Origin: Syntrophomonas palmitatica JCM 14374
GTDB lineage: Bacteria > Bacillota > Syntrophomonadia > Syntrophomonadales > Syntrophomonadaceae
Length of the DNA stretch: 64,000 nt
Direction: 5' to 3'
Assembly: GCF_001311885.1 (NCBI RefSeq)
Contig: NZ_BBCE01000003.1
Span: 124,001-188,000, forward strand
Below are positions 10,290 through 19,421 of the stretch, piece by piece. The position numbers were made by a program, and so were the translations under genes. Under the pieces are notes generated by a model. That model made no database searches. It had not been told where the DNA came from and saw only the letters and a program-made list of their open reading frames with translations. The number at the start of each line of letters is the position of its first letter. The stretch's first letter is position 1.

Positions 10290-10757
10290 TTAAAAAGCCG
10301 CAGCTCTAGAACGAGTGGTTTCATTTATAATTACACGCAAAGTCCGGGAATCCAGACAACCTGTAGAAGGCAGGGAGTGAGCGCTCTGAAACTGACTGAT
10401 AAACTGGTTATAATCCCCGCCTTGGGGCATACCCAGCATTTGCAGCATAGCGAGGACCTGTTCCTTTTCCTGGTCGGTTATTACCATTAATTCCTCAGAG
10501 CCATTGGTTAAGGCTGTAAAAGACTGTACCGGAACTGATATTTGATCGTCCTTTTGTTCTTCTAAACTTATTGCTTTAGCATTATCAGCTGTGTTTATGG
10601 GTTCAAGCGCAGAAGAGTGGGTTGATTGTGAGTTAACGTTTTTTAAGTGCTGCACAACAATATCAAAATTGCTGATGAAACCGACAGCAGAGCCAGCAAC
10701 TACAGCCGCTGCGAGAACGAGGACAAAAAAGAATAAATAATCTTTTCTCAAATCCAT
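10290..10757 (-). CDS. Small exported protein with a peptidoglycan-binding-like C-terminus
   Basis: 155 residues. An N-terminal membrane segment (about residues 8-28, YLFFFVLVLAAAVVAGSAVGF) would act as a signal anchor. A polar linker follows, then a C-terminal segment of about 55 residues (EQVLAMLQMLGMPQGGDYNQFISQFQSAHSLPSTGCLDSRTLRVI) that resembles the PG_binding_1 repeat: paired helices with a Q-x-F-Q-x-x-H/L core and a G-x-L/T-D-x-x-T motif. The role is probably cell-envelope or spore-wall related; I do not recognise a named gene. ATG 10757 has a strong GGGGGAGG site. It is monocistronic, with its own terminator at 10254-10278. Confidence 0.7.
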   Translation of the reverse strand: MDLRKDYLFFFVLVLAAAVVAGSAVGFISNFDIVVQHLKNVNSQSTHSSALEPINTADNAKAISLEEQKDDQISVPVQSFTALTNGSEELMVITDQEKEQVLAMLQMLGMPQGGDYNQFISQFQSAHSLPSTGCLDSRTLRVIINETTRSRAAAF

Positions 10758-11079
10758 TCCTCCCCCGCAATAGATAATCTAATTCTAAAATATTTTGATT
10801 TTTTTTTCAATGATAGGCAGAAAAACAGGAAAAAGCGCCTGCAAATATTCTACTGACGCTTTAGAGCTTCTATAGTTTTTTGAGATATTGATAAAACATC
10901 TGCGCGGAGTCCGCGTCCAGATCATGTAATCCCAGATCTCCCCAAATAGTAGCAAGGATTTTAAAGTCTTACAAAGATGCTCCATAAATTCCCATCATAT
11001 GTAAACGAAATTAAACGTAATAGCAAAACCAAATAAAAGAACCATAAGGATTGCCCATATGGTTACAAGGTACAAGGAG
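10758..11079. other. Intergenic region, no supported gene
   Basis: 322 bases between the exported-protein gene and tRNA-Leu(CAA). A minus-strand reading LATIWGDLGLHDLDADSAQ looks protein-like but is preceded by an in-frame stop with no start or ribosome-binding site. Nothing else is supported. Confidence 0.4.
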
Positions 11080-11164
11080 TGGTGCCAGAGGTGGGACTCG
11101 AACCCACACGCCTCGCAGCACACGATTTTGAGTCGCGCTCGTCTGCCAATTCCGACACTCTGGC
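11080..11164 (-). tRNA. tRNA-Leu(CAA), CCA encoded
   Basis: On the minus strand the acceptor stem GCCAGAG/CTCTGGC pairs fully. The anticodon stem CGCGA/TCGTG closes the loop CTCAAAA, with anticodon CAA (complement at 11128-11130). A long variable arm (CTGCGAGGC) marks class II tRNA-Leu. The T arm is GTGGGTTCGAGTCCCAC, and CCA is encoded at the 3' end. Confidence 0.95.
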
Positions 11165-11188
11165 TTACATATTTATTTAGCAAACCTA

Positions 11189-11217
11189 ATTATAAATGCC
11201 TCTTTTAGCCTTGTCAA
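11189..11217 (-). promoter_or_regulatory. Sigma-A promoter of tRNA-Leu(CAA)
   Basis: On the minus strand: TTGACA (11212-11217), 17-base spacer, TATAAT (11189-11194). Both boxes match consensus exactly. The start would be about 18 bases upstream of the mature tRNA. Confidence 0.85.
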
Positions 11218-11313
11218 GGTTGAGTCGGAGCTTGATGCGTCTTCAACATTTTTTTGTATAATCCCACAGTTGAAAAATTTGCGGCTATATCTATGGCTGT
11301 TTTTAATATACGT

Positions 11314-11349
11314 AAAACAGCGACCACCTAAGAGTGACCGGCTGTTTAA
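11314..11349 (-). terminator. Probable terminator of the short-chain dehydrogenase gene
   Basis: Inverted repeat AAAACAGC / GCTGTTTA with partial internal pairing (GACCAC/GTGACC), just beyond the stop at 11396. On the minus strand the stem runs into GCTGTTTTA. A fair but not strong terminator. Confidence 0.5.
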
Positions 11350-11395
11350 AATCTTACCCCCATGGATATTAATTATATTATATCTATAAATGCTC

Positions 11396-12163
11396 CTATT
11401 TTATGCCCATGCGGATAGCGCCATCCAGGCGGATTGCTTGAGCATTAAGATAGGGGTTCTCAACAATAGCGCAAACCAGGTGAGCAAATTCAGGGGGATC
11501 GCCCATACGTTTCGGGAAGGGAACCTGAGCGCCCAGGGAATCGCGAGCTGCCTGCGGCAGAAGCTGCATCATCGGAGTATCGAATATACCGGGGGCGATG
11601 GTGTTGCAGCGGATGCCTTCTCTGGAAAGGTCACGGGCGATAGGCAGGGTCATGGAAACTACGCCGCCTTTGGATGCCGCATAAGCAGCTTGTCCCATTT
11701 GACCGTCAAAAGCAGCTACGGAAGCGACATTAATCAAGCAGCCTCTTTCGCCTTTATCATTGGGGGTGTTCTTGGACATTTCCCAAGCTGCCAATCTCAT
11801 AATATCGAAACCGCCGGTCAGGTTGATGTCGATAACCATCTTGAACCAGTCAAGATTGGTGGGGCCATCCTTGCCGATGATCTTGGAAGCGCTGCCGATG
11901 CCGGCGGCATTTACCAGGATGTCCAGTTTGCCGAATTTGTCTATGGCAGTCTTTACTGCCGCTTCGTTGTCGGGGGTGGAGGTTACATTACATTTTACAA
12001 ATACTGCGTTGTCACCAAATTTGGCCGCGAATTCTTTCCCTTTTTCCTCATTCAGATCGGCCACAACGACTTTGGCTCCCTTGTCGACCAGCATTTCAAC
12101 TGCTGCTGCACCCAGGCCGGATGCTCCGCCGGTAACCAGTGCTACTGAACCCTTAATATCCAT
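11396..12163 (-). CDS. Short-chain dehydrogenase, 3-hydroxyacyl-CoA dehydrogenase type
   Basis: A classical SDR of 255 residues. The NAD(P)-binding TGGASGLG is near the N-terminus, followed by DLNEEKG (the acidic residue after beta-2 favours NAD), the NAAG motif (ILVNAAGIG), the catalytic Ser in LINVASVAA and the catalytic YAASK. The C-terminus PYLNAQAIRLDGAIRMG matches type II 3-hydroxyacyl-CoA dehydrogenases (HSD10-like) better than FabG. I chose ATG 12163 over ATG 12169 because AAGGAGGA would be too close to the first. It has its own sigma-A promoter. With hbd, crt and the acyl-CoA dehydrogenase it fits beta-oxidation, but the substrate chain length is unknown. Confidence 0.85.
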   Translation of the reverse strand: MDIKGSVALVTGGASGLGAAAVEMLVDKGAKVVVADLNEEKGKEFAAKFGDNAVFVKCNVTSTPDNEAAVKTAIDKFGKLDILVNAAGIGSASKIIGKDGPTNLDWFKMVIDINLTGGFDIMRLAAWEMSKNTPNDKGERGCLINVASVAAFDGQMGQAAYAASKGGVVSMTLPIARDLSREGIRCNTIAPGIFDTPMMQLLPQAARDSLGAQVPFPKRMGDPPEFAHLVCAIVENPYLNAQAIRLDGAIRMGIK

Positions 12164-12200
12164 TACCATTCCTCCTTAAAGTTTTTGATATACTGTACAA

Positions 12201-12230
12201 ATTATAACAGACAAATATGGCAGCTGTTAA
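12201..12230 (-). promoter_or_regulatory. Sigma-A promoter of the short-chain dehydrogenase
   Basis: On the minus strand: TTAACA (12225-12230), 18-base spacer, TATAAT (12201-12206), about 38 bases upstream of the chosen start. Confidence 0.6.
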
Positions 12231-12612
12231 CCCCTGTTTTAATATATGGGAATAGATATAATATATAGAAAATATAAAATTTTCAGAAAATGACACAGGG
12301 AACATCATCCATTAATCCATATAACCAAGGTTTTAAGGAAAGAAAAACCTGTAATGATATAACTAGGAGATTGCATATAAAAGGATTTTGGCATAGTGTT
12401 GTTGAAAGATTAGACTGTAAATAAGTTTATAACATTGATAAATTCTGCACGGTTGTTTTAAAATAGTTAAATTCACAATGCCTTAATTTTGCGAGCCTCT
12501 TGTCAGAGGCACAGAAGCAGGAAACGCATGCTGATAGGTTTTAAAAATATTCGGCTTAATTAGAGATAGGTTTTGCGTTGCCTGGCTTCAACTTCTGCAA
12601 AGGAGCAATTTA
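12231..12612. other. Divergent intergenic region upstream of the ECF sigma gene
   Basis: About 380 bases with no gene. A sigma-A-like promoter reads TTGATA (12435-12440), 18 bases, TAAAAT (12459-12464), pointing to the sigma-factor gene. A short perfect hairpin GCCTCT-TGTC-AGAGGC lies at about 12496-12511 and has no T-run. Confidence 0.5.
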
Positions 12613-13194
12613 ATGACTTCTGAAGAAATTCTGCTGCAGCGAAGTATTCAGGGTGATACCGGTTCATTTGAGGAACTGGTGGTCCAATATCAAAATAAAG
12701 TTTACGCTCTGGCTTATCGTTACATGGGTAATGAGGATGACGCCTATGACATGGCCCAGGAAGCTTTTTTAAAGGCTTTTCGTTCCCTGCGTTCGTTTAA
12801 GGGCAATTCCAGTTTTGGCACCTGGCTGTATCGTGTGACTACAAATGTATGCCTGGATGAACTAAGGCGGCGAAAACGACGAATTGCCCCGCTGTCGCTG
12901 GATGAGCCGCTGGCTACCCAGGATGGCGATGAGATGGAAAAAGAGATTGCTGATCATTCCCCAGGCGCCGACATATTATATGAACAAAAGGAATTCTCTC
13001 AATACATACAAAGCTTACTAGATGAAATGAAGCCGGAGCACAAGAGCGCTATTGTCTTACGAGACGTAATGGAACTTAGTTATGAAGAGATAGCGGAATC
13101 GCTCAATTGCTCCCTCGGAACTGTAAAATCGCGCATAAGCAGAGCGCGAGAAATTCTGAGAAAAAAGTTGATGGAGAGGGAACTTCTGCCTTAG
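12613..13194 (+). CDS. ECF RNA polymerase sigma factor (SigW/RpoE-like)
   Basis: A 193-residue ECF sigma factor. Region 2 is evident (FEELVVQYQNKVYALAYRYMG ... DAYDMAQEAFLKAFRSL, then GTWLYRVTTNVCLDELRRRKRR). An acidic linker follows, and region 4 with its helix-turn-helix (MELSYEEIAESLNCSLGTVKSRISRAREILRKKL) contacts the -35 element. ATG 12613 is preceded by AAAGGAGC. The anti-sigma factor gene starts 33 bases after the stop, so they form an operon and a sigma/anti-sigma switch. This arrangement usually answers envelope stress; the regulon is unknown here. Confidence 0.92.
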   Translation: MTSEEILLQRSIQGDTGSFEELVVQYQNKVYALAYRYMGNEDDAYDMAQEAFLKAFRSLRSFKGNSSFGTWLYRVTTNVCLDELRRRKRRIAPLSLDEPLATQDGDEMEKEIADHSPGADILYEQKEFSQYIQSLLDEMKPEHKSAIVLRDVMELSYEEIAESLNCSLGTVKSRISRAREILRKKLMERELLP

Positions 13195-13227
13195 AGTCTC
13201 GTCTAAAAACACAAGGAGGCTCGTGCT

Positions 13228-14292
13228 ATGAGATGTGAGCAAGTGAGAGATTTGCTGTCGCCTTACATTGATGAGGTATGCAGCGAAAAAGAACATAAGA
13301 TAGTAGAATCTCACCTGGCATCATGTTCGGCTTGCCGTGAGGAAGCTGAACAGCTGCGTCATGTCTTAAAGCTTATGAGCAGTCTGGATATGCCTGCTTT
13401 GCCTGCAGGTTTTGCTGAGGATCTGCATCGCAGACTGGCCGATGAAAAGGTGCTGATATTCAGACCGCCGGAAATAAAGAAACCTGTAAAACAGGGATGG
13501 ATAGCAGCTGCACTGGCAGCTCTGGCCTTGGCTGGCGGGGTTTTTGCCAGCAGTGTTTTGCCGGTTGGCTCCATGGTTGCTTCCTGGCAGGACCGGATTA
13601 ATCAGGATACTAACAAACCGAATGTTGCTATCAACAAGGTTTTGGATCGGGTTGTCTCGCGTGAAAAACTGGCAGTCAATAAATATGGTGACACCCCGCT
13701 CAAAGTGGCAGATAGCGCTCAGAAGGCAGCAGCTAAAGCGGGTAAAACCGATTCCACTCCAGCCAAAGACGGCGCAGCAGCCACTGATGATAATAAGCCT
13801 GTCAGCAATGTTCAAACTGTCCAGCAGCATTTTGTTAATACAATAGCCACCAGGTTGATAGTTAAAGATGCCGCCAGTTCCCTGGAACAGATCAGGCAGA
13901 TGGCAGCAGCTGACGGTATCAAATACAGTTATAATTCGAACGGTGCCATTTATATGTCCGCTCAGGGTGCTCAGGGGATATCCCTGAAGGTTAAACCAGA
14001 AGATGTTAACAGGGTTATTAGTCAGTTATCTTCAGTGGGAAAAGCGACGATTCCGCTGGATGGTCAGGAGGATATCACTGATAAATTTAACGAACTGGAA
14101 AAACAGACGGCCGCAGTTAAACAAGAACGTGACGCCCTGGCGGCCAGGCCGGTAATATCTCCTGAGGAACAAGCCCGGTTGAATGATTTAAACAGCAACA
14201 TGGAAAAACTGCTGCAGCAGAAAGCTGATTTAGAAAAAGAAGCCAGCCTGGTTAATATAAATATATACTTTGTAGAAGAAGTTAATCCCTAA
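13228..14292 (+). CDS. Zinc-finger anti-sigma factor with DUF4349 extracellular domain
   Basis: 354 residues. The N-terminus MRCEQVRDLLSPYIDEVCSEKEHKIVESHLASCSACREEAEQL is the zf-HC2 anti-sigma fold (His-x3-Cys-x2-Cys), which holds the sigma factor inactive in the cytoplasm. One transmembrane helix (GWIAAALAALALAGGVFASSVLP, about residues 90-112) follows, then an Ala-rich linker and an outside domain with a coiled coil (KFNELEKQTAAVKQERDALAARPVISPEEQARLNDLN) typical of DUF4349. This layout suggests that a signal at the cell surface releases the sigma factor encoded just upstream. The start has AAGGAGG 12 bases upstream. Confidence 0.85.
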   Translation: MRCEQVRDLLSPYIDEVCSEKEHKIVESHLASCSACREEAEQLRHVLKLMSSLDMPALPAGFAEDLHRRLADEKVLIFRPPEIKKPVKQGWIAAALAALALAGGVFASSVLPVGSMVASWQDRINQDTNKPNVAINKVLDRVVSREKLAVNKYGDTPLKVADSAQKAAAKAGKTDSTPAKDGAAATDDNKPVSNVQTVQQHFVNTIATRLIVKDAASSLEQIRQMAAADGIKYSYNSNGAIYMSAQGAQGISLKVKPEDVNRVISQLSSVGKATIPLDGQEDITDKFNELEKQTAAVKQERDALAARPVISPEEQARLNDLNSNMEKLLQQKADLEKEASLVNINIYFVEEVNP

Positions 14293-14309
14293 GTGATTAT
14301 AAAATTGAA

Positions 14310-14346
14310 AACAAAGAGGAAAGCGGATGCTTTCCTTTTTTTGTTT
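14310..14346 (+). terminator. Intrinsic terminator after the sigma/anti-sigma operon
   Basis: Stem AAAACAAAGAGGAAAGC / GCTTTCCTTTTTTTG with loop GGAT and a built-in run of seven T on the plus strand. It separates the operon from polA. A TATAAT at 14362-14367 just after it may be the polA -10 box. Confidence 0.85.
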
Positions 14347-14404
14347 GTCCTGCCCCTTTGTTATAATAGTTGCAGAACATTTATGTGAGAACGGTGGTGC
14401 GGTA

Positions 14405-17036
14405 TTGGATTCGCAGAAACTGATGTTAATTGACGGCAACAGCCTTTTATACCGGGCTTTCTATGCCCTGCCCCTTTTAAAGAACAGCCAGGGCTTGTAC
14501 ACCAATGGAGTATATGGTTTTTTAACTATGTTCAACCGGGTGGTGGCGGAACAAAAGCCCAGTCACATTGTAGTGGCCTTCGATATGAGCAAACAGACTT
14601 TCCGCAACGATGTTTATGACGCCTATAAAGCCAACCGCTCTGCCCCGCCCGATGAATTGCAGGGTCAGTTCGCTGTGCTGCGGGAGGTTTTGTCGGCACT
14701 GGGCATAGTATACGTGGAACAGGCCGGATATGAAGCCGATGATATTATCGGTACCTTGAGCCGCCGGGCTGAAGAAGCAGAGATTCCTACGGTAATCGTA
14801 ACCGGGGATGGAGACAGCCTGCAGCTCGTTTCTCCGCAGGTAAATGTGCTTATGACCCGCAAGGCATCAGCGACATCGAGTTATACGATCCAGAGCAGGT
14901 CAAAAAGAAATGGGAGGTTGAACCGGACAAACTTATTGAGATTAAGGGCTTGATGGGGGACGCTTCCGATAATATACCCGGAGTTCCCGGGGTAGGTCCT
15001 AAAACCGCGGTGAAGCTCATCAAGGAATACGAAAGCCTGGAAAACCTGTACGAGCACCTGCATGAAGTCAAAGGGGCCAAACTGGTCGAAAACCTTAAAA
15101 AAAACCGGGAGCTGGCTTTCACCAGCCGTTCATTGGCCACAATTGTCCGCGATGTGGATCTGGATTATGAACTCGATGATTTCCGGGTAAAAGAAATGGA
15201 TAGAAACGAAATAACGGAACTCTACCGCAGGCTGGAGTTTAACAGCCTCCTGGCAGCTTTGACAAAGGATGATAAACCTCACGCTCAAAGTACTGAGAAA
15301 ATCCCTGATTTGTTCCTAATTAACAGTCCTGATGCGGCGAGAGCCTTTTTGGCCTCTATAAATCCCGGACAGAAAATCTCCCTGCATATTCATACTGACT
15401 ATCATCATCCTATGTGGTGCCAATTGCTGGGGATATATCTGGCCATCGATGATAAGGTGCATCTCCTGGAAATGGGTCCGGATAAACAGGACCGGCTGTA
15501 CTGGATAAAAGAACTGCTGGAGAACCCGCTGGTTCCTAAATATCTTCACAACGCCAAGTTTGCGGAAGTCCTCTTGCTCAGGTTCGGAGTGAAATTAGAA
15601 GGGGTAGCCGGGGATACCCTGCTGGCGGCTTATGTGGATGATCCCGCTTTTGAAGGGGAAGCTGTCAGCTCGGCCTTTTTGAAATACATGAATCTGGCTG
15701 TCAGCGAGATAATCATGATGTCATCACCGCCAGGCTGTTGGATCTATACGAAAATATCGCAGCCAGGCTCGGACCTGAGCAGGCAAGTTTGCTCTCAGAG
15801 GTGGAAATGCCCCTGTCACGGGTCCTGGCGGCTATGGAATTCGAGGGCATTAAAATCGAACCGTCTACTCTGGCAGTCATCGGCCGGGAACTGGAGACCG
15901 GCATTATACGCGACCAGAACCGCATTTATGAACTGGCCGGGACTGATTTTAATATTAATTCACCCCGGCAGCTGGGCCAGGTTCTTTTCGAAGAATTAGG
16001 CCTGCGGGTGGTTAAGAAAACAAAAACCGGTTACGCTACAGGCGCAGAAATCCTGGAGGAACTATATGATGAACATGAAATCATACCATATATTCTGGAT
16101 TACCGCCAGTTAAGCAAGCTAAAATCCACTTATGTTGACGCCCTGCAGGGGATGGTGCATGCAGAGAGCGGGAGGGTGCATACAATATTCAAACAGGCCC
16201 AGACGGCTACCGGCAGGTTGTCCAGTGTCGAGCCCAACCTGCAGAATATTCCCATACGCATGGAAGAAGGCCGCAGGATACGCAAGGCCTTTGTAGCTCG
16301 CGAAGGGTGCTATATATTGTCAGCGGATTATTCCCAGATAGACCTGCGTTCCCTGGCCCACATCAGTGGTGACGAAACCCTGATTGACACCTTCCTGCGC
16401 GGAGTGGATATTCATACCCGCACTGCCGCGGAGATTTTCGGTGTACCTATGGAAAAGGTCGATGAAGAACTGCGCCGCCGGGCCAAAGCGGTAAACTTTG
16501 GCATAATCTATGGCATCAGCGATTTTGGGCTTTCGCGCGATACCGGAGTCAGCCGCCAGGAAGCGCGATACTATATCGATAATTACCTGGACAGCTATCC
16601 CGGAGTGAGGCGCTATATGGAAGAAATAGTTGATTTCGGCAGGAAAAACGGCTATGTGGAAACCATTTTAAAACGCCGCCGCTACCTGCCTGATTTAAAC
16701 GCTAAAAATAAAACTGTCCAGGCTTTTGCCCGGCGTATGGCTTTAAATACCCCTATACAGGGAACCTCGGCCGATATTATAAAACTGGCTATGATAAAAA
16801 CTTACCAGGAATTAATCCGCCGGGGGTTGAAGTCCAGGATATTGCTGCAGGTTCATGATGATCTGGTCCTGGAAGTCCCTGAAAAAGAATTACCTGAAGT
16901 GGCCGGGCTGGTTAAAAACTGCATGGAATCGGCCTATACGCTGAAAGTTCCTCTGATTGCTTCAATAAAAACCGGCCGCGATTGGTATGAGCTGCGGGAA
17001 TACAGAAATCTTATTCAGGGGGGATTAGATATATGA
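14405..17036 (+). CDS. polA: DNA polymerase I (two frame breaks)
   Basis: Repair and Okazaki-processing polymerase. Corrected length is 877 residues. The N-terminal 5'-3' exonuclease domain starts LMLIDGNSLLYRAFYALP and contains YEADDIIGTL, TGDGDSLQLV and GDASDNIPGVPGVGPKTA. The middle 3'-5' exonuclease-like domain reads ISLHIHTDYHHP where active proofreaders have DTET, so proofreading is probably lost, as in many Firmicute Pol I. The polymerase domain has TATGRLSSVEPNLQNIP, DYSQIDLRSLAHISGD, RRRAKAVNFGIIYG and QVHDDLVLEVP. TTG 14405 is chosen because it gives an N-terminus of family length; ATG 14423 is an alternative. Breaks lie near 14864 (lost G, AAGGGCATC) and near 15708 (probably lost G, GAGGATAAT). 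Confidence 0.93.
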
Positions 17037-17188
17037 AGAGTAATTGTGATAATTGCAAAATGCGCTTGGCAGCCGAACAGAATCCTAAAAGCATAACAGC
17101 TAAAATATGGCGCTGGCATACCCGCTGGTGTCCGGGCTGGAAAGCGTATCAAAAAGAACTGGGCAAAGGCGGGAACGGAGGTAAGTAG
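17033..17188 (+). CDS. Small Cys/Trp-rich protein between polA and mutM
   Basis: A 51-residue frame starting with ATG 17033, which overlaps the polA stop by the four bases ATGA, and ending TAG 17186-17188, immediately before the GTG of mutM. This double coupling and the upstream CAGGGGGGATT site argue that it is translated. It starts MKSNCDNCKMRLAAEQN, with a CxxC pair, and later has KIWRWHTRWCPGWKAYQKEL, with a third Cys and five Trp residues. It may bind metal. I recognise no family and infer no function; the tight linkage suggests a DNA-repair neighbourhood. Confidence 0.7.
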   Translation: MKSNCDNCKMRLAAEQNPKSITAKIWRWHTRWCPGWKAYQKELGKGGNGGK

Positions 17189-17995
17189 GTGCCTGAACTT
17201 CCAGAAGTAGAGACCATAGTTCGCGGACTGCAAGACAACTGTGGGGTGAGGGTAAAAAATATAGAAATACTGCGCAAGGATATTATCCGCCGGTATGATT
17301 TTGCTGTGAATCTGCTGGAGGGCCAACGTGTTAAACAAATACAGCGGCGCGGCAAGTACATGGTCTTTGCTTTTGCGCGCCGACATCATCTCATCGTGCA
17401 TCTGGGTATGAGCGGGCGTTTGTATTCCCTGCCTGAAACGGCAAAAGCCAATGAAAAACACGTCCATATGATAATGCACCTTGATAAACATAAAAAAATA
17501 GTATATCAGGATGCGCGCCGTTTTGGCGGGATATGGCTGGTCCATGACCTGGATGATTTCTTTTGCCGCATGGGGGTCGAACCCCTGGGAAAAGATTTTA
17601 CTCCTGAGTACCTCGCACAAACCCTTGCCGGACGCCGGACGGCTATTAAGAATTTACTTCTGAACCAGCGGCTTATCTGCGGAATCGGCAATATCTATGC
17701 TGATGAAGCCTTATTTAAAGCAGGGATAAGGCCGCAGCGCCCCGCTTCATCTTTAGCGCCGCCGGAAATAGAAAGTCTTTGGCAGGCTATCCGTCAGGTG
17801 CTAAATGAAGGCATAGCGGCGCGGGGTACCACTTTCCGTGATTACCGGGATGAAAACAACCAGGCCGGTACCTTTCAGCATCACCTGGCCGTGTACGGGA
17901 AGAAGGGCAGTGCTTGTATATGCTGCGGTTCGCCCATAATCGTTGATACCATAGGGGGACGCAGCAGCCATTATTGCGAAACATGCCAGAAATAA
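17189..17995 (+). CDS. mutM: Formamidopyrimidine-DNA glycosylase (Fpg)
   Basis: A 268-residue DNA glycosylase/AP lyase removing 8-oxoguanine and formamidopyrimidines. The mature N-terminus PELPEVETIVRGL carries the catalytic proline and Glu. GKYMVF, HLGMSGRL (lesion-recognition region) and the helix-two-turn-helix LLLNQRLICGIGNIYADEALF follow. The C-terminal zinc finger is CICCGSPIIVDTIGGRSSHYCETCQ, with all four Cys. The start is GTG 17189, giving Met-Pro-Glu after initiation as the enzyme requires. It is translationally linked to polA and the 51-residue gene, forming a repair operon. Confidence 0.96.
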   Translation: MPELPEVETIVRGLQDNCGVRVKNIEILRKDIIRRYDFAVNLLEGQRVKQIQRRGKYMVFAFARRHHLIVHLGMSGRLYSLPETAKANEKHVHMIMHLDKHKKIVYQDARRFGGIWLVHDLDDFFCRMGVEPLGKDFTPEYLAQTLAGRRTAIKNLLLNQRLICGIGNIYADEALFKAGIRPQRPASSLAPPEIESLWQAIRQVLNEGIAARGTTFRDYRDENNQAGTFQHHLAVYGKKGSACICCGSPIIVDTIGGRSSHYCETCQK

Positions 17996-18105
17996 CAGAA
18001 GTCTAAGCATCTGCTTATGAATGTAAATATTTGCTAATATCTCTGACTAGCCGGGTAACCATTTAACACTTCTGTCCATATAGTAGCTATAAAGTGTTTA
18101 GCGGG

Positions 18106-18755
18106 ATGGGAGTGTTAAGCTTGGAGTACCTGGCCATTTTATTCTTTGCCCTGGCGGTAAGCAATGATGGTTTTGTAGCCGGTATGTCTTACGGTGTCAA
18201 TAAGATAAAGGTACCTTTGCTGCCACTTTTGATAATTTCGGCGGCTTCAGGTCTGGCGGTATCAGTATCCATGTTATTAGGCAAAGGAATGGCGGTTTTA
18301 ATTCCTCCGGAATCAGCCGCACGAGTTGGAGCTATGTTTATCATAGCCGTAGCCCTGTATTTTTTAATGCAGGCTTGCCGGTTCAGGCTGGAAGCGCTGG
18401 CTGTGGACGAGGAAGAGCCTATTCTGGCTTTTAATATCAAACCTATGGGTGTGATCGTACAGATATTGAAAGAGCCTTCCAAAGCGGATATGGATAGTTC
18501 GGGGGAAATCAACCTGAAGGAAGCATTTTTTCTGGGCCTGGCCCTGGCCATGGATGCCCTGGGGGCTGGAATAGGCGTCGCATGGCAGGTTTTAATATTT
18601 TATTTACTGCACTGACCGTTGCTGTGTTAAAATTTATTCTAATCAACGGCGGAATTATTTTGGGAAAAGCCGTAAAAGGGGAAGCGCTGAAAGCAGTTTT
18701 TATGTGGATTCCCGGTATAATTCTCCTGGCCATCGGTATAATTGAGATTGGTTAG
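18106..18755 (+). CDS. ytaF: Sporulation membrane protein YtaF (one frame break)
   Basis: A polytopic membrane protein, corrected length about 216 residues. The N-terminal half has SLEYLAILFFALAVSNDGFVAGMSYGVNKIKVP and further hydrophobic segments. A cytoplasmic loop carries DSSGEINLKEAFFLGLALAMDALGAGIG, the repeated small-residue motif of the MntP/YtaF fold. After the break near 18580 (restore C in GCCATGG) the frame continues MAGFNILFTALTVAVLK ... WIPGIILLAIGIIEI to TAG 18755. ytaF typically lies between mutM and coaE in spore formers, exactly as here, supporting both identity and an endospore-forming lineage. The start could be ATG 18106 or TTG 18121; the latter has GGGAGTG upstream. Confidence 0.85.
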
Positions 18756-18778
18756 GAATATGACAGGTGGGTGAACTT

Positions 18779-19393
18779 ATGTATATCATAGGGTTAACCG
18801 GCGGAATTGCCAGCGGCAAGAGCACGATTACCATAGCCTTAAGGGAACTGGGAGCAGAAATCATCAATGCCGATGAAATATCCCACCGTATTATCGAACC
18901 CGATCAGCCCGCCTGGCAGGATATCGCAGCCTCTTTCGGAAAAGAGGTGCTGAATGAAGATCTCAGCATAAACCGGGCGGCTCTGGGCGCTATCGTTTTC
19001 AGCGACCCGGCTCGTCTGCAGGAGCTTAATCATATTACGCACCCCAGAGTAATGGAACGTTTGCGATTTGAACTGGACGCCATACGTCAAAAAAATCCCG
19101 ATGCCATTGTGGTTATGGAAATACCGCTGCTTTATGAAACCCATATGGACAGGCTTTGCAATGAAGTATGGGTGGTATGGGTGGACCGTGAGACCCAGAT
19201 TAAACGTTTAATGAACCGTGATCAAATAAATTACGAGGACGCAGTCAAACGCATTGATTCGCAGATGCCTCTGGATGAAAAAGCTGCCCGCGCTGACCGT
19301 GTAATTGACAATATGCTCAGCGTAGAGGAAACAAAAGTTTTAGCCACCAGATATTACATAGAAATAAAGCAGCGAGATTCAAGTATTAATTAG
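18779..19393 (+). CDS. coaE: Dephospho-CoA kinase
   Basis: Phosphorylates dephospho-CoA at the ribose 3'-OH, the last step of CoA synthesis. The P-loop GLTGGIASGKSTI is at the N-terminus, followed by INADEISH, the core motif VVMEIPLLYETHMDRLCNEVWVVW, and DRETQIKRLMNRDQINYEDAVKRIDSQMPLDEK, the CoA-binding lid region. ATG 18779 has GGTGG upstream at normal spacing and starts directly before IIGLTGG; GTG 18767 would add four residues. Length (204 residues) is typical. It follows ytaF by 23 bases and is probably in the polA-mutM-ytaF-coaE operon. Confidence 0.95.
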   Translation: MYIIGLTGGIASGKSTITIALRELGAEIINADEISHRIIEPDQPAWQDIAASFGKEVLNEDLSINRAALGAIVFSDPARLQELNHITHPRVMERLRFELDAIRQKNPDAIVVMEIPLLYETHMDRLCNEVWVVWVDRETQIKRLMNRDQINYEDAVKRIDSQMPLDEKAARADRVIDNMLSVEETKVLATRYYIEIKQRDSSIN

Positions 19394-19421
19394 AATAAGC
19401 ATCTCCTGACTGGAGGTATTG

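Noticed and set aside
10785-10985. 66-codon minus-strand frame near tRNA-Leu(CAA)
   Set aside because: No ribosome-binding site, odd composition; another frame looks more protein-like but starts after a stop codon.
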